Of a DNA stretch of 64,000 nucleotides, positions 19,092 to 27,415 are shown one piece after another. The notes under the pieces are model-generated. The model had not been told where the DNA came from. It did no database searches and was given only the letters and a program-made list of their open reading frames with translations. The translations under genes were made by a program, and so were the position numbers. The number at the start of each line of letters is the position of its first letter. Within the stretch, counting starts at the first letter, position 1. Location of the stretch: positions 2,660,001 through 2,724,000 of the forward strand of contig NZ_CP072141.1 of the NCBI RefSeq assembly GCF_019355555.1, read 5' to 3'. This DNA is from Rhizobium sp. L51/94 (GTDB lineage: Bacteria > Pseudomonadota > Alphaproteobacteria > Rhizobiales > Rhizobiaceae).

Positions 19092-19117
19092 AAAGGCCGC
19101 CCGAGACGGCGGCCTTT
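19092..19117 (-). terminator. Hairpin terminator downstream of sufA
   Basis: AAAGGCCGCC and GGCGGCCTTT form a perfect 10-bp stem with a 6-nt loop in the gap between the sufA stop and the LysE start. On the - strand it is followed by a short T-rich stretch (GCTTTTCG). Confidence 0.7.
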
Positions 19118-19139
19118 GTCCAACGGCGGCGATAAGAGA

Positions 19140-19532
19140 TCAAATGGCTGCAACAGACGCCTCGCGCTGGGAGGCGAGCGCTGCGAGATCCGCAGGCTTG
19201 AGTTCGACCGATTCGCCACAGCCGCAGGCGGAGGTCTGGTTGGGATTGGTAAAGGTGAAGCCGGAGCGCAGCGTCGTCGTTTCGAAACCCATCTCGGTTC
19301 CGAGCAGGTAAAGTACAGCGGACGGCTCGATCCAGACCTTGGCCCCGTCGCGCTCGATCAGATCGTCCTTGGGATTGGCTTCGGTCACCATGTCGATGGT
19401 GTATTCCATCCCGGCGCAGCCACCCTTCTTGATGCCGACGCGAACGCCCTTGGCATCCGGCCCGGAATTCCCGACGATCGCCTTGACGCGATCTGCCGCG
19501 CTTTCGGTCATGGTCATAACTGCAAAGCCCAT
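19140..19532 (-). CDS. sufA: A-type Fe-S cluster carrier SufA/IscA family
   Basis: 130 aa HesB-fold protein with the three conserved cysteines: one in KKGGCAGMEY and two in the C-terminal ACGCGES. These carriers receive clusters from the SufBCD scaffold and pass them to apoproteins. I start at the ATG with AGGAGA about 9 nt upstream rather than 21 nt further out. It is the last suf gene on this strand, but is separated from sufT by an inverted toxin-antitoxin pair, so it may be transcribed apart from the rest. Confidence 0.92.
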   Translation of the reverse strand: MGFAVMTMTESAADRVKAIVGNSGPDAKGVRVGIKKGGCAGMEYTIDMVTEANPKDDLIERDGAKVWIEPSAVLYLLGTEMGFETTTLRSGFTFTNPNQTSACGCGESVELKPADLAALASQREASVAAI

Positions 19533-19697
19533 CGGCCTAGTCTCCTGTGGCAACCGGGTTCAAGGCCCGGTGCTTCGTCGCATCAATTTAAGCCGAGCGG
19601 CTTAAGGCTTCAATAGCAATCTCGATACAATCGGCAGCCGCACACGAGGCGGCCAGTAATTCGTTGCGCCCAGCCCTGAACTCTGTAACTGTACAAT

Positions 19698-19717
19698 ATG
19701 CACTCTATGGAGTACAT
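19698..19717 (+). promoter_or_regulatory. Inverted repeat, candidate operator of the TA module
   Basis: ATGCACTC and GAGTACAT form an imperfect inverted repeat (7 of 8) around TATG, ending just before the toxin start. The right arm includes the GGAG ribosome site. Autorepression by the HTH antitoxin at such a site is usual for these modules; here it is inferred only. Confidence 0.4.
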
Positions 19718-19722
19718 TTCCT

Positions 19723-20028
19723 GTGTTCGTTATCCAGCGCACCGAAATCTTCCAGCAGTGGATTATGCGACTGAAGGATCGTAGCGCCGCCGCTCGCATT
19801 GCATCGCGCATTTTGCGCGCGGAAGACGGTAACCTGCGTGACGTCAAACCTGTCGGAGATGGCGTCGAGGAAATGCGTATCGACTACGGGCCGGGCTACA
19901 GGATCTATTTCCTCAGACGGCGCTCGGTGTTTGTCGTTCTTCTCGTCGGCGGCGACAAGAGCACGCAGCGAAGAGACATCATCGAAGCAAAGCGCCTTTG
20001 TGCCGAATGGAAGGAGCGGAACCAATGA
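19723..20028 (+). CDS. Type II toxin, RelE/HigB-like addiction module killer protein
   Basis: 101 aa. It shows the RelE-superfamily pattern of the HigB-like killer subgroup: WIMRLKDRSAAARIASRI, then GNLRDVKPVGDGVEEMRIDYGPGYRIYF, then VLLVGGDKSTQRRDI. Members are ribosome-dependent or free mRNA endonucleases. The start is GTG with GGAG about 10 nt upstream. The stop overlaps the antitoxin ATG, and toxin-first order is normal for this subgroup. Both genes oppose the suf genes on either side. Confidence 0.88.
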   Translation: MFVIQRTEIFQQWIMRLKDRSAAARIASRILRAEDGNLRDVKPVGDGVEEMRIDYGPGYRIYFLRRRSVFVVLLVGGDKSTQRRDIIEAKRLCAEWKERNQ

Positions 20029-20327
20029 CCTCAGACACCAGACTTTTCGACGCTTCCGAGGTTCTCGACAGCGAGAGTGCAATCGATGAATTTCTCGCTG
20101 CGGCATTCGAAACCGAGGACCCGGCATTTATCGCCAAAAGTCTTGGGGTGATTGCCAAAACCCGAAACATGAGCGCGATCGCCCGAGATGTTGGAATGAG
20201 CCGTGCTGCCCTCTACAAATCGTTGAGCGGCAAAGGCAATCCGGAATTTGCGACCATTATAAAGGTTATGAAGGCACTTGGCCTCGGCCTGGCTCCTGTC
20301 TCTCGGTCTAACCAGGGCGCTGCCTGA
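20025..20327 (+). CDS. Type II antitoxin, HTH (XRE-like) addiction module antidote
   Basis: 100 aa. It has the antidote-family core LGVIAKTRNMSAIARDVGMSRAALYKSLSGKGNPEFATIIKVMKALGL, split here by its turn at residues 55-58. The HTH would bind DNA and the N-terminal part (FDASEVLDSE) would contact the toxin. The ATG lies in an ATGA overlap with the toxin stop and has AAGGAG upstream. It ends one base before the convergent sufT stop, so the module fills the gap exactly. Confidence 0.88.
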   Translation: MTSDTRLFDASEVLDSESAIDEFLAAAFETEDPAFIAKSLGVIAKTRNMSAIARDVGMSRAALYKSLSGKGNPEFATIIKVMKALGLGLAPVSRSNQGAA

Positions 20328-20708
20328 TCAGTACCAGCCGACGGAAACCTGCGCTTCTTCCGACATCCGGGCCGGCGTCCATGGCGGGTCGAAGGTCATA
20401 CCGACCTCGACGCCGGAAATGCCTTCCACCGCACCCACGGCGTTCTCGACCCAGCCGGGCATTTCGCCGGCAACCGGGCAGCCGGGAGCGGTTAGAGTCA
20501 TCATGATCTTCACCATCCGGTCGTCCTCGATGTCGATCTTGTAGATCAGGCCGAGTTCGAAGATATCAGCCGGGATTTCCGGATCGTAAACCGTCTTCAG
20601 GGCCGCAATAACATCATCGCTCAGGCGCGCCAGCTCGTCGGCCGGAATGCTGGAGTGGACGATGCCTTCGCGCACGTCGGTCGTCTGTTCGCTGTTATCC
20701 AGGTTCAT
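20328..20708 (-). CDS. sufT: SufT/MIP18 (DUF59) family Fe-S assembly protein (sufX position)
   Basis: 126 aa. It contains the DUF59 signatures VYDPEIPADIFELGLIY and LTAPGCPVAGEMPGW, with the conserved Cys. SufT helps maturation of Fe-S proteins under iron or oxidative stress. The preferred start is ATG 20708, 10 nt after AAGGAG; GTG 20717 lies too close to it. It belongs to the suf operon, 105 nt downstream of sufS, with a repeat element in the gap. Confidence 0.9.
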   Translation of the reverse strand: MNLDNSEQTTDVREGIVHSSIPADELARLSDDVIAALKTVYDPEIPADIFELGLIYKIDIEDDRMVKIMMTLTAPGCPVAGEMPGWVENAVGAVEGISGVEVGMTFDPPWTPARMSEEAQVSVGWY

Positions 20709-20721
20709 CTCGGGCACTCCT

Positions 20722-20825
20722 TAGAGCAGTTCCGGCAAATGTACGTAGCGGCTTTACATCCGGAAATGCGTAAAAACAGAGAGATAGAGCACTTCTGTGT
20801 ATAGATGAACGGCAGAAATGCTCTA
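20722..20825. repeat. Rhizobial-type palindromic intergenic element with TAGAGCA/TGCTCTA ends
   Basis: The element is about 104 bp, bounded by perfect 7-nt inverted ends (TAGAGCA at 20722-20728, TGCTCTA at 20819-20825), with a third TAGAGCA at 20785. The right part folds as AGAGCACTTCTG against CAGAAATGCTCT (11 of 12). The middle, CCGGAAATGCGTAAAAACAG, resembles a repeat I recall as common in Rhizobium intergenic DNA. It fills the sufS-sufT gap and overlaps the sufS stop. Confidence 0.6.
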
Positions 20826-22067
20826 GGCAAAGAATTTTCGTGCATGATCGAGCGCATCGGCAAGTGCGTCGACTTCTGCGCGGGTATTGTACATGCCGAA
20901 CGATGCACGGCATGTGGAGGTGACGCCAAAACGTTTCAAGAGCGGCTGGGCACAATGGGTCCCTGCCCTGACGGCGACGCCCTGTCGGTCGATCACCATC
21001 GATACGTCGTGAGCATGGATGCCGGCCAGTTCGAACGAGAAGATAGCTCCCTTGCCGGGCGCGTTGCCGAAGATGCGCAGCGAATTGATGGCGCGCAGGC
21101 GTTCGGATGCATAGGCGGTCAGATCGGCCTCATGGCGGGCAATGGCTTCGCGTCCGATGCTGTCCATGTAATCAAGCGCGTAGCCGAGCCCGATTGCCTG
21201 GACGATCGGCGGGGTGCCTGCCTCGAAACGGTGGGGCGGGTCGTTATAGGTCACCGCCTCCTCGCCGACGTCGACGATCATCTCGCCGCCACCCTGGAAA
21301 GGCCGCATCTCGCGCAGGCGCGACTGCTTGCCGTAAAGCACGCCGATACCGGAGGGGCCGTAGAGCTTGTGACCGGTCACCACGTACCAGTCACAATCCA
21401 TATCCTGCACGTCGACCGGCAGATGCACCGCACCCTGGCTGCCGTCGACAATCACAGGGATGCCGCGCGCGTGTGCAATCCGGCAGATTTCCTTGACCGG
21501 CAGGACAGTACCGAGTGCGTTCGACATATGGGTGACGGCGACAAACTTGGTGCGCTCGGTCAGGCTTTTCTCGAAATCCTCGATATGAAACGCACCCTCG
21601 TCGTCTACCGGCACCCAGACCAGCTTGGCGCCCTGCCGCTCGCGGATGAAGTGCCACGGCACGATGTTCGAGTGATGCTCCAGGATCGTCAGCACGATCT
21701 CGTCGCCTTCACCGATATGCGGCATTCCCCAGCCATAGGCGACAGTGTTGATCGCCTCGGTGGCATTTTTGGTGAAGACGATATCGTCGATACCGGGGGC
21801 ATTCAGAAACCGTCGCACTTTTTCACGCGACGCCTCGTAGGCCTCCGTAGCGGCATTCGAGAGGTAGTGGAGCCCGCGATGGACGTTGGCATATTCGTTG
21901 GAATAGGCATTCGAAATGGCATCGATCACCACCTGCGGTTTTTGCGCCGAGGCACCGTTGTCGAGATAGACGAGCGGCTTGCCGTAGACCTCTTTCGACA
22001 GGATCGGAAAATCCCGTCTGATGGCCTCGACGTCATAAGTGGTGGCAGTGGTGATCTTGTCCATCAT
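20823..22067 (-). CDS. sufS: Cysteine desulfurase SufS (SufS1 position)
   Basis: About 414 aa class V aminotransferase-fold enzyme of group II. The PLP lysine is in VTGHKLYGPSGIGVLYG, and the catalytic Cys is in TSTCRASFGMYNT near the C-terminus. It takes sulfur from cysteine for SufBCD. The start is uncertain by a few codons: a TTG immediately follows the sufD stop, while ATG-ATG lies 9-12 nt further on and fits the family better. Translation is probably coupled to sufD. Confidence 0.94.
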   Translation of the reverse strand: MMDKITTATTYDVEAIRRDFPILSKEVYGKPLVYLDNGASAQKPQVVIDAISNAYSNEYANVHRGLHYLSNAATEAYEASREKVRRFLNAPGIDDIVFTKNATEAINTVAYGWGMPHIGEGDEIVLTILEHHSNIVPWHFIRERQGAKLVWVPVDDEGAFHIEDFEKSLTERTKFVAVTHMSNALGTVLPVKEICRIAHARGIPVIVDGSQGAVHLPVDVQDMDCDWYVVTGHKLYGPSGIGVLYGKQSRLREMRPFQGGGEMIVDVGEEAVTYNDPPHRFEAGTPPIVQAIGLGYALDYMDSIGREAIARHEADLTAYASERLRAINSLRIFGNAPGKGAIFSFELAGIHAHDVSMVIDRQGVAVRAGTHCAQPLLKRFGVTSTCRASFGMYNTRAEVDALADALDHARKFFA

Positions 22068-22076
22068 AGGATCCAA

Positions 22077-23351
22077 TCAGGCGTGCTTTTCGAGCCAGGT
22101 CGAGATGATGCCCTTCAGCGCCCCGACCAGGGCTTCGTTTTCAAGTTCCTCGACCACCTCGATGACGAAGGCGCTGACGAGCATCGCCCGTGCCTTGCTG
22201 GCGGGAATACCGCGGGCCATCAGGTAGTAGAGATGGGTGTCGTTGATATCGATGACGGTCGCGCCGTGGCCGCACTGAACGTCGTCGGCAAAGATCTCCA
22301 GCTCCGGTTTTGCCGAGAAATCACCATCGTCCGACAGCAAAAGCGTGTTGCACGACATCTTGGCATCGGTCTTCTGGGCATCAAGAGCAACACGGATCAT
22401 GCCCTGGAAGACGCCGCGAGCCCTGTCGAAAACAACGTTGCGGATGATTTCCTTAGACGTCGTATTCGGCACGTTATGGCCGAGCGTCATGGTGACGTCC
22501 GTATGGGTCTCTCCGCCGAGGAGGTTGACGCCGCGCAGCTGCAGGTCCGCACCCTCGCCTGTGACAGCGATGTGCAGCTCCTGGCGCACAAGCTTGCCGC
22601 CGGCATTGACGACGAACAGCGTGAGCTTTGCGTCCTTGCCGAGATCAATGCGGATTTGGCCAAGATGGGTATCTTCCGTGCCCTGCTCCTGCAGGATGAC
22701 CCAGGTAACCTCGGCGCCTTCGCCGATGCGGACTTCGCTGACGGCCGAGACAAGCGCAGCATCTGCGGTCACCGCACGGTGACGTTCGATCAATGTGACA
22801 CTGGAGCGGGCACCGAATGTCACCGGCAGGCGGCTGTGCATCTGTCCACCGGCATGGATAAACTGGATTTCAAGCGGCGACTCGAGTTTCGTATCCGCCG
22901 CAATGTCAACGACATAGCCGTCGCGCACAAAACTGCCGTTGATACGGCCGATGGCATCGTCCCTATCGAGCGCATCGAGACCAGCGGTCGCACTGCCGTC
23001 GATCAGACTATCGGCATAGGACTGCACGGTCACGCCGGCAGGCGCCGAGAGGGTGCCGCTCAGACCTTGGGAGACAGTCAGCACCGCCGAACCAGGCACA
23101 AGCGGTTCTAGCTCCTCGACGCGGCCGGACGTCGCTGCCTCCGGTACCGAGCGCAAGAGGTTTTTCAGATCGGTGTAATGCCACGCCTCGACGCGGCGCG
23201 TCGGCAGGCCGGCAGTCTTCAGCTCGTCCAGCAACCGGTCGCGCAGCGCGAAAACGTCGCCATTGCCCGGCAGTTCGCCGAGTTGCGTGTTGTAGGCCTC
23301 GATCAGCGCCAATTCGGCTGCCGTCAGGCGGGTCGTCGTCTGCATGTTCAT
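22077..23351 (-). CDS. sufD: Fe-S cluster assembly scaffold component SufD
   Basis: About 424 aa, the normal SufD length. The C-terminal beta-helix core carries LELFADDVQCGHGAT-type sequence (here ELEIFADDVQCGHGATV) and the terminal YYLMARGIPASKARAML. It forms SufBC2D with SufB and SufC. The start chosen has AAGGA about 9 nt upstream and the sequence MNMQTTTRLTAAE; the open frame runs on into the sufC region without similarity. The next gene, sufS, starts at its stop. Confidence 0.94.
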   Translation of the reverse strand: MNMQTTTRLTAAELALIEAYNTQLGELPGNGDVFALRDRLLDELKTAGLPTRRVEAWHYTDLKNLLRSVPEAATSGRVEELEPLVPGSAVLTVSQGLSGTLSAPAGVTVQSYADSLIDGSATAGLDALDRDDAIGRINGSFVRDGYVVDIAADTKLESPLEIQFIHAGGQMHSRLPVTFGARSSVTLIERHRAVTADAALVSAVSEVRIGEGAEVTWVILQEQGTEDTHLGQIRIDLGKDAKLTLFVVNAGGKLVRQELHIAVTGEGADLQLRGVNLLGGETHTDVTMTLGHNVPNTTSKEIIRNVVFDRARGVFQGMIRVALDAQKTDAKMSCNTLLLSDDGDFSAKPELEIFADDVQCGHGATVIDINDTHLYYLMARGIPASKARAMLVSAFVIEVVEELENEALVGALKGIISTWLEKHA

Positions 23352-23373
23352 GGACGTCGTCCTTTCCGCCCTA

Positions 23374-24129
23374 TCAGGCTGCAGCGCCAATGATATCGGC
23401 GTAGCCATTGGCTTCGAGATCGTGGGCCAGCGTCTTGTCGCCGGTCTTGATGATCTGGCCCTTGTAGAGAACATGGACCGTGTCAGGTACGATGTAATCC
23501 AGCAAGCGCTGGTAGTGGGTGATGACGATAGTGGCGCGATCCGGCGACCGCAGCGCGTTGACGCCATCGGCAACGATCTTCAGGGCGTCGATGTCGAGGC
23601 CCGAATCCGTCTCGTCGAGGATGCAGAGTTTGGGCTGCAGCAGCGCCATCTGAAGGATCTCGGCGCGCTTCTTCTCGCCGCCGGAAAAGCCGACATTGAG
23701 CGGACGCTTCAGCATCGCGGTATCAATTTGAAGCTTGGCTGCAGATTCCTTGACAAGGCGCATGAAATCCGGCGTCTTGAGTTCTTCCTCGCCGCGCGCC
23801 TTGCGCTGTTCGTTCATCGCCACCTTGAGGAACTGCATGGTGGCCACGCCCGGGATCTCGACCGGATACTGGAAGGCAAGGAAGATACCCTTCGACGCAC
23901 GTTCGGCAGCGTCGAGTTCCAGGATACTTTCCCCGTTATAAAGGATCTCGCCCTCGGTGACTTCATAGTCGCTGCGACCGGAGAGGATGTAGGACAGCGT
24001 CGACTTGCCGGAGCCGTTCGGACCCATGATGGCAGCGACTTCGCCGGCCTTCACCGTCAGGTTGAGGCCACGAATGATCTCGGTGCCGTCTTCGGCGATG
24101 CGGGCGTGGAGGTTTCTGATTTCAAGCAT
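23374..24129 (-). CDS. sufC: Fe-S assembly ATPase SufC
   Basis: 251 aa ABC-type ATPase with Walker A GPNGSGKST near residue 36, signature SGGEKKRAEILQ, Walker B CILDETDSGLD, and the H-loop in VITHYQRLL. It powers conformational changes in SufBC2D. It has no membrane part, as expected for SufC. It lies between sufB with a small ORF and sufD, all on the same strand. Confidence 0.97.
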   Translation of the reverse strand: MLEIRNLHARIAEDGTEIIRGLNLTVKAGEVAAIMGPNGSGKSTLSYILSGRSDYEVTEGEILYNGESILELDAAERASKGIFLAFQYPVEIPGVATMQFLKVAMNEQRKARGEEELKTPDFMRLVKESAAKLQIDTAMLKRPLNVGFSGGEKKRAEILQMALLQPKLCILDETDSGLDIDALKIVADGVNALRSPDRATIVITHYQRLLDYIVPDTVHVLYKGQIIKTGDKTLAHDLEANGYADIIGAAA

Positions 24130-24196
24130 GTCTGTAATCCATCTTCAAAGTTTGCGTTGCGCGCTTTGTAGCGCTGCAGTCAGAATTTACGCACGC

Positions 24197-24409
24197 TCAG
24201 GGTGCCAGGACCTTAAGCAGCAGAACAATCAGCCGGAAGAAAAAGCTGGCCAAAAAAAGCCAAATATCCGCTCCGAGCAATGCGTCGACGACGACCGAGA
24301 ACCGTCCCATCCGATCCGCAAGGTAACGATACTTGCGGGGTGGGGCCTTGGCTGCAGAGCGGTGGTCGGTGAACGACTGCCCTGGGTTTCCCGGCCGCGT
24401 CGCTTTCAT
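24197..24409 (-). CDS. Small predicted membrane protein between sufB and sufC
   Basis: 70 aa. A basic soluble N-terminal half (PGNPGQSFTDHRSAAKAPPRKYRYLADR) leads, in two parts, to a hydrophobic C-terminal helix of about 22 residues (ALLGADIWLFLASFFFRLIV...). I know no family for it. The ATG begins one base after the sufB TGA, with only a weak GGG upstream, so translational re-initiation is likely. Position and strand place it inside the suf operon. Without homologue evidence it could still be a chance frame. Confidence 0.5.
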   Translation of the reverse strand: MKATRPGNPGQSFTDHRSAAKAPPRKYRYLADRMGRFSVVVDALLGADIWLFLASFFFRLIVLLLKVLAP

Positions 24410-24410
24410 A

Positions 24411-25880
24411 TCAACCCACACTGCCCTCAAGCGAAATCGAGATCAGCTTCTGCGCTTCGATCGCAAATTCCATCGGCAGTTCCTGCAGGACTTCCTTGAC
24501 GAAGCCGTTGACGATCAGGGCGATGGCCTCTTCGGTCGGGATACCGCGCTGCAGGCAGTAGAACAGCTGGTCCTCGGAGATCTTCGAGGTCGTCGCTTCA
24601 TGCTCGAACTGCGCCGAGGAATTCTTCGCCTCGATATAGGGCACGGTGTGCGCGCCGCAGCGGTCGCCGATCAGAAGCGAGTCGCACTGGGTGAAGTTTC
24701 GGGCGTTGGTCGCCTTGCGATGGGCCGAAACCTGGCCACGGTAGGTGTTCTGCGAGACGCCGGCAGCAATGCCCTTGGAGACGATGCGGCTCGACGTGTT
24801 CTTGCCGAGATGGATCATCTTGGTGCCGCTGTCGATCTGCTGGTGACCGTTGGAGACCGCAATCGAATAGAACTCGCCACGGCTGTCATCGCCGCGCAGG
24901 ATGCATGACGGATACTTCCAGGTGATGGCGGAACCTGTCTCGACCTGCGTCCAGGAGATCTTGGAGCGTGCGCCGCGGCAATCGCCGCGCTTGGTGACGA
25001 AGTTGTAGATGCCGCCCTTGCCGTCCTTGTCGCCCGGATACCAGTTCTGCACGGTCGAATATTTGATCTGCGCATCGTCCAGCGCCACCAGCTCGACGAC
25101 AGCCGCATGCAGCTGGTTTTCGTCGCGCTGCGGTGCGGTGCAGCCTTCGAGGTAGGACACATAGGCCCCCTCTTCGGCAATGATCAGCGTCCGCTCGAAC
25201 TGGCCGGTGCCCTTCTCGTTGATGCGGAAATAGGTCGACAGCTCCATCGGGCAGCGAACGCCCTTCGGAATGAACACGAACGAGCCGTCTGTGAATACCG
25301 CCGCGTTGAGCGTCGCATAATAGTTGTCGGTGGTCGGCACAACTGTGCCGAGATACTGCTTGATGAGATCCGGATGCTCGCGAATGGCCTCCGAGATCGA
25401 CATGAAGATCACGCCGGCCTTCTTTAGCTCTTCCTTGAACGTCGTCACCACCGAGACGCTGTCGAACACAGCATCGACGGCGATCCGCGAAGTCTGGACA
25501 CCGGCAAGGATTTCCTGCTCGCGCAAAGGGATACCAAGCTTCTCGTAGACCTTCAGCAGCTCAGGATCGACGTCGTCGATAGACTTCGGTCCCGGCGTGC
25601 TCTTCGGCGCGGCGTAATAGTAGATGTCATTGAAATCGATCTTCGGATAGTCGACGCGGGCCCATGTCGGCTCCTCCATCGTCAACCAGCGACGATAGGC
25701 ATCGAGACGCCATTCGAGCATCCATTCCGGTTCCTGCTTCTTGGCAGAAATGAAATGGATAATCTCTTCGGAAAGGCCCTTGGGTGCCTTGTCCATTTCG
25801 ATGATGGTCTCGAAACCATACTTGTATTGGTCCACATCAATCAGGCGCACCTGATCGATCGTTTCCTGGACGGCAGCCAT
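24411..25880 (-). CDS. sufB: Fe-S cluster assembly protein SufB
   Basis: 489 aa. It shows [22 protein letters not shown] sequence ([16 protein letters not shown]), [19 protein letters not shown] and YLEGCTAP. The C-terminal [20 protein letters not shown] segment includes residues linked to cluster binding. It is the core scaffold of SufBC2D. The start is the ATG with GGAGAACGAC directly before it; the frame is open 15 codons further without conservation. It lies 148 nt downstream of the sufS2 stop. Confidence 0.96.
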   Translation of the reverse strand: MAAVQETIDQVRLIDVDQYKYGFETIIEMDKAPKGLSEEIIHFISAKKQEPEWMLEWRLDAYRRWLTMEEPTWARVDYPKIDFNDIYYYAAPKSTPGPKSIDDVDPELLKVYEKLGIPLREQEILAGVQTSRIAVDAVFDSVSVVTTFKEELKKAGVIFMSISEAIREHPDLIKQYLGTVVPTTDNYYATLNAAVFTDGSFVFIPKGVRCPMELSTYFRINEKGTGQFERTLIIAEEGAYVSYLEGCTAPQRDENQLHAAVVELVALDDAQIKYSTVQNWYPGDKDGKGGIYNFVTKRGDCRGARSKISWTQVETGSAITWKYPSCILRGDDSRGEFYSIAVSNGHQQIDSGTKMIHLGKNTSSRIVSKGIAAGVSQNTYRGQVSAHRKATNARNFTQCDSLLIGDRCGAHTVPYIEAKNSSAQFEHEATTSKISEDQLFYCLQRGIPTEEAIALIVNGFVKEVLQELPMEFAIEAQKLISISLEGSVG

Positions 25881-26028
25881 GTCGTTCTCCAATCTCGCCG
25901 GATACAAGGTCCGGCAGCTTGTCAACGGTTTAGCAAATTTGCATTTGCCACTATGTAGGTGGCCAATGGGATTTTTTCACCCCGATTGGCAAGCGTAAAC
26001 TTGCGTTTCCGCAAAATTCAAAATGCGG

Positions 26029-27195
26029 TCAAGCCGCAACCCCGGAAAGCCTTCGCCTCCCGGCAATTTTCGCAAACGCTGCGAGCACCCGGTCGATGTC
26101 GTCATTTTTCGTGTCGAAACCAAGCGATATACGCAATGCGCCGAGACGTGGATCGCGACCCATCGCCACCAGCACGTGGCTCTCGCCCAGCTTGCCCGCC
26201 GAGCAGGCAGAGCCCGCCGAGAGCGCAACGCCCTCGAGATCGAAGGCAATCTGCCCGGTTTCAGCCTTCAGCCCGGGCAGCGTGAAGAATGTCGTGTTCG
26301 GCACACGCGGCTGGCCCTCGCCGTGAATGATCACGTCATCAGCCGCATCGCGCATGCCTCCCTCCAGTCGGTCGCGCAATGCCAGAACGGCCGCATTTCG
26401 CGACTGGAACTCAGCGGTGGCCGCAGCAGCGGCCGCACCGAAGCCGATCACCGCCAGCGAATTTTCCGTCCCCGACCTGTGACCCTTCTCCTGGCCACCG
26501 CCATGGATCAGCGGCTTTGGCATCATGATCTCCCCGCGCGACACGAGCGCCCCGGCGCCCTTGGGACCGCCGATCTTGTGCGAAGAGACGATCATAAAAT
26601 CCGCGCCGATCTCGTTGATGTCGGTCTTCACCCGACCGACACCCTGGACAGCATCGACGACGAAGATGCCGCCATGGCGGCGCACAATCTCTGCTGCCGC
26701 CCGGACCGGCTGAAGGATGCCCGTCTCGTTATTGGCGAGCATGATTGCGACCATCGGCAGGCCTTGTGCCTTGTCATGGCCGGAGAGCATGGTCTCCAGC
26801 GCGACGAGATCGACAACGCCATCGAACGTCACCGGAATTTCGCTGACGCGGTCCTTTGCAAACCGCCCGCCTTCGCGCAATGCCGGATGCTCGATAGCCG
26901 AGACGTAGAGGTGGCCAACGGCGAGCGGCGTGCGGCCCATGCGAAACTCGGGCGTCAGCACCATGTTGGCTGCCTCGGTGGCGCCGCTGGTGAAAATCAC
27001 ATGCGCCGGGTCAGCACCTGTCAGGACAGCCACGTCGCGTCTGGCGGCCTCGATGGCAGCGCGCGTGGCGCGGCCTTCGCCATGAACAGAGTTGGGGTTG
27101 CCGAAAAGATCGAGTCCACGCAGCATCGCCTCCCGCGCCGCCGGATGGAGCGGGGCGGTGGCATTCCAGTCAAGATAGAGGCGTGATGCCGCCAT
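26029..27195 (-). CDS. sufS2: Cysteine desulfurase, IscS/NifS-like (SufS2 position)
   Basis: 388 aa group I desulfurase, distinct from the SufS downstream. It begins YLDWNATAPLHPAAREAM, has the PLP lysine in SSHKIGGPKG, HRSGTEN, and the catalytic Cys in SAGSACSAGKLGESHVL. In Agrobacterium the suf operon starts with such a gene (sufS2BCDS1XA), and the order matches here. The presence of two desulfurases is therefore lineage-typical rather than a duplication within this window. The upstream divergent region carries a candidate iron box. Confidence 0.93.
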   Translation of the reverse strand: MAASRLYLDWNATAPLHPAAREAMLRGLDLFGNPNSVHGEGRATRAAIEAARRDVAVLTGADPAHVIFTSGATEAANMVLTPEFRMGRTPLAVGHLYVSAIEHPALREGGRFAKDRVSEIPVTFDGVVDLVALETMLSGHDKAQGLPMVAIMLANNETGILQPVRAAAEIVRRHGGIFVVDAVQGVGRVKTDINEIGADFMIVSSHKIGGPKGAGALVSRGEIMMPKPLIHGGGQEKGHRSGTENSLAVIGFGAAAAAATAEFQSRNAAVLALRDRLEGGMRDAADDVIIHGEGQPRVPNTTFFTLPGLKAETGQIAFDLEGVALSAGSACSAGKLGESHVLVAMGRDPRLGALRISLGFDTKNDDIDRVLAAFAKIAGRRRLSGVAA

Positions 27196-27309
27196 GACCT
27201 GCTTTTCCTGCCTCAGCGATGCGGATTACCGGCGCCGGCTCATTTTTCTTGTAATTGCCGGCGGGCTTGCCTTATGACACCTCCACAACGCGTGGAAGAT
27301 CATGCAGAG

Positions 27310-27326
27310 TTTCGAATTGTTCTAAA
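27310..27326. promoter_or_regulatory. Candidate Irr-binding ICE box upstream of sufS2
   Basis: TTTCGAATTGTTCTAAA matches the rhizobial iron control element pattern TTTRGAAYNRTTCYAAA at all but one position and is nearly palindromic. It lies 115 bp upstream of sufS2 and 90 bp upstream of the divergent hydrolase gene. A palindrome TTCTAGAA (27332-27339) and a TGA-N9-TCA arrangement (27344-27358, the minimal RirA-operator pattern) follow. Consensus patterns are recalled, not searched. Confidence 0.55.
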
Positions 27327-27415
27327 CTGCGTTCTAGAAAAGATGAGCGCGTTCGTCAAGTCAACTTGCTGCCTAATGCATCTTGTCAACGCCGAAAATC
27401 AGGTACGGAGTATCG

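Noticed and set aside
20805..23111. A 768-codon open frame on + through sufS and sufD
   Set aside because: It is antisense to two well-conserved suf proteins and has His/Arg/Asp-rich shadow composition.
26023..27186. A 387-codon open frame on + opposite sufS2
   Set aside because: Shadow of the desulfurase gene; no independent start signal.
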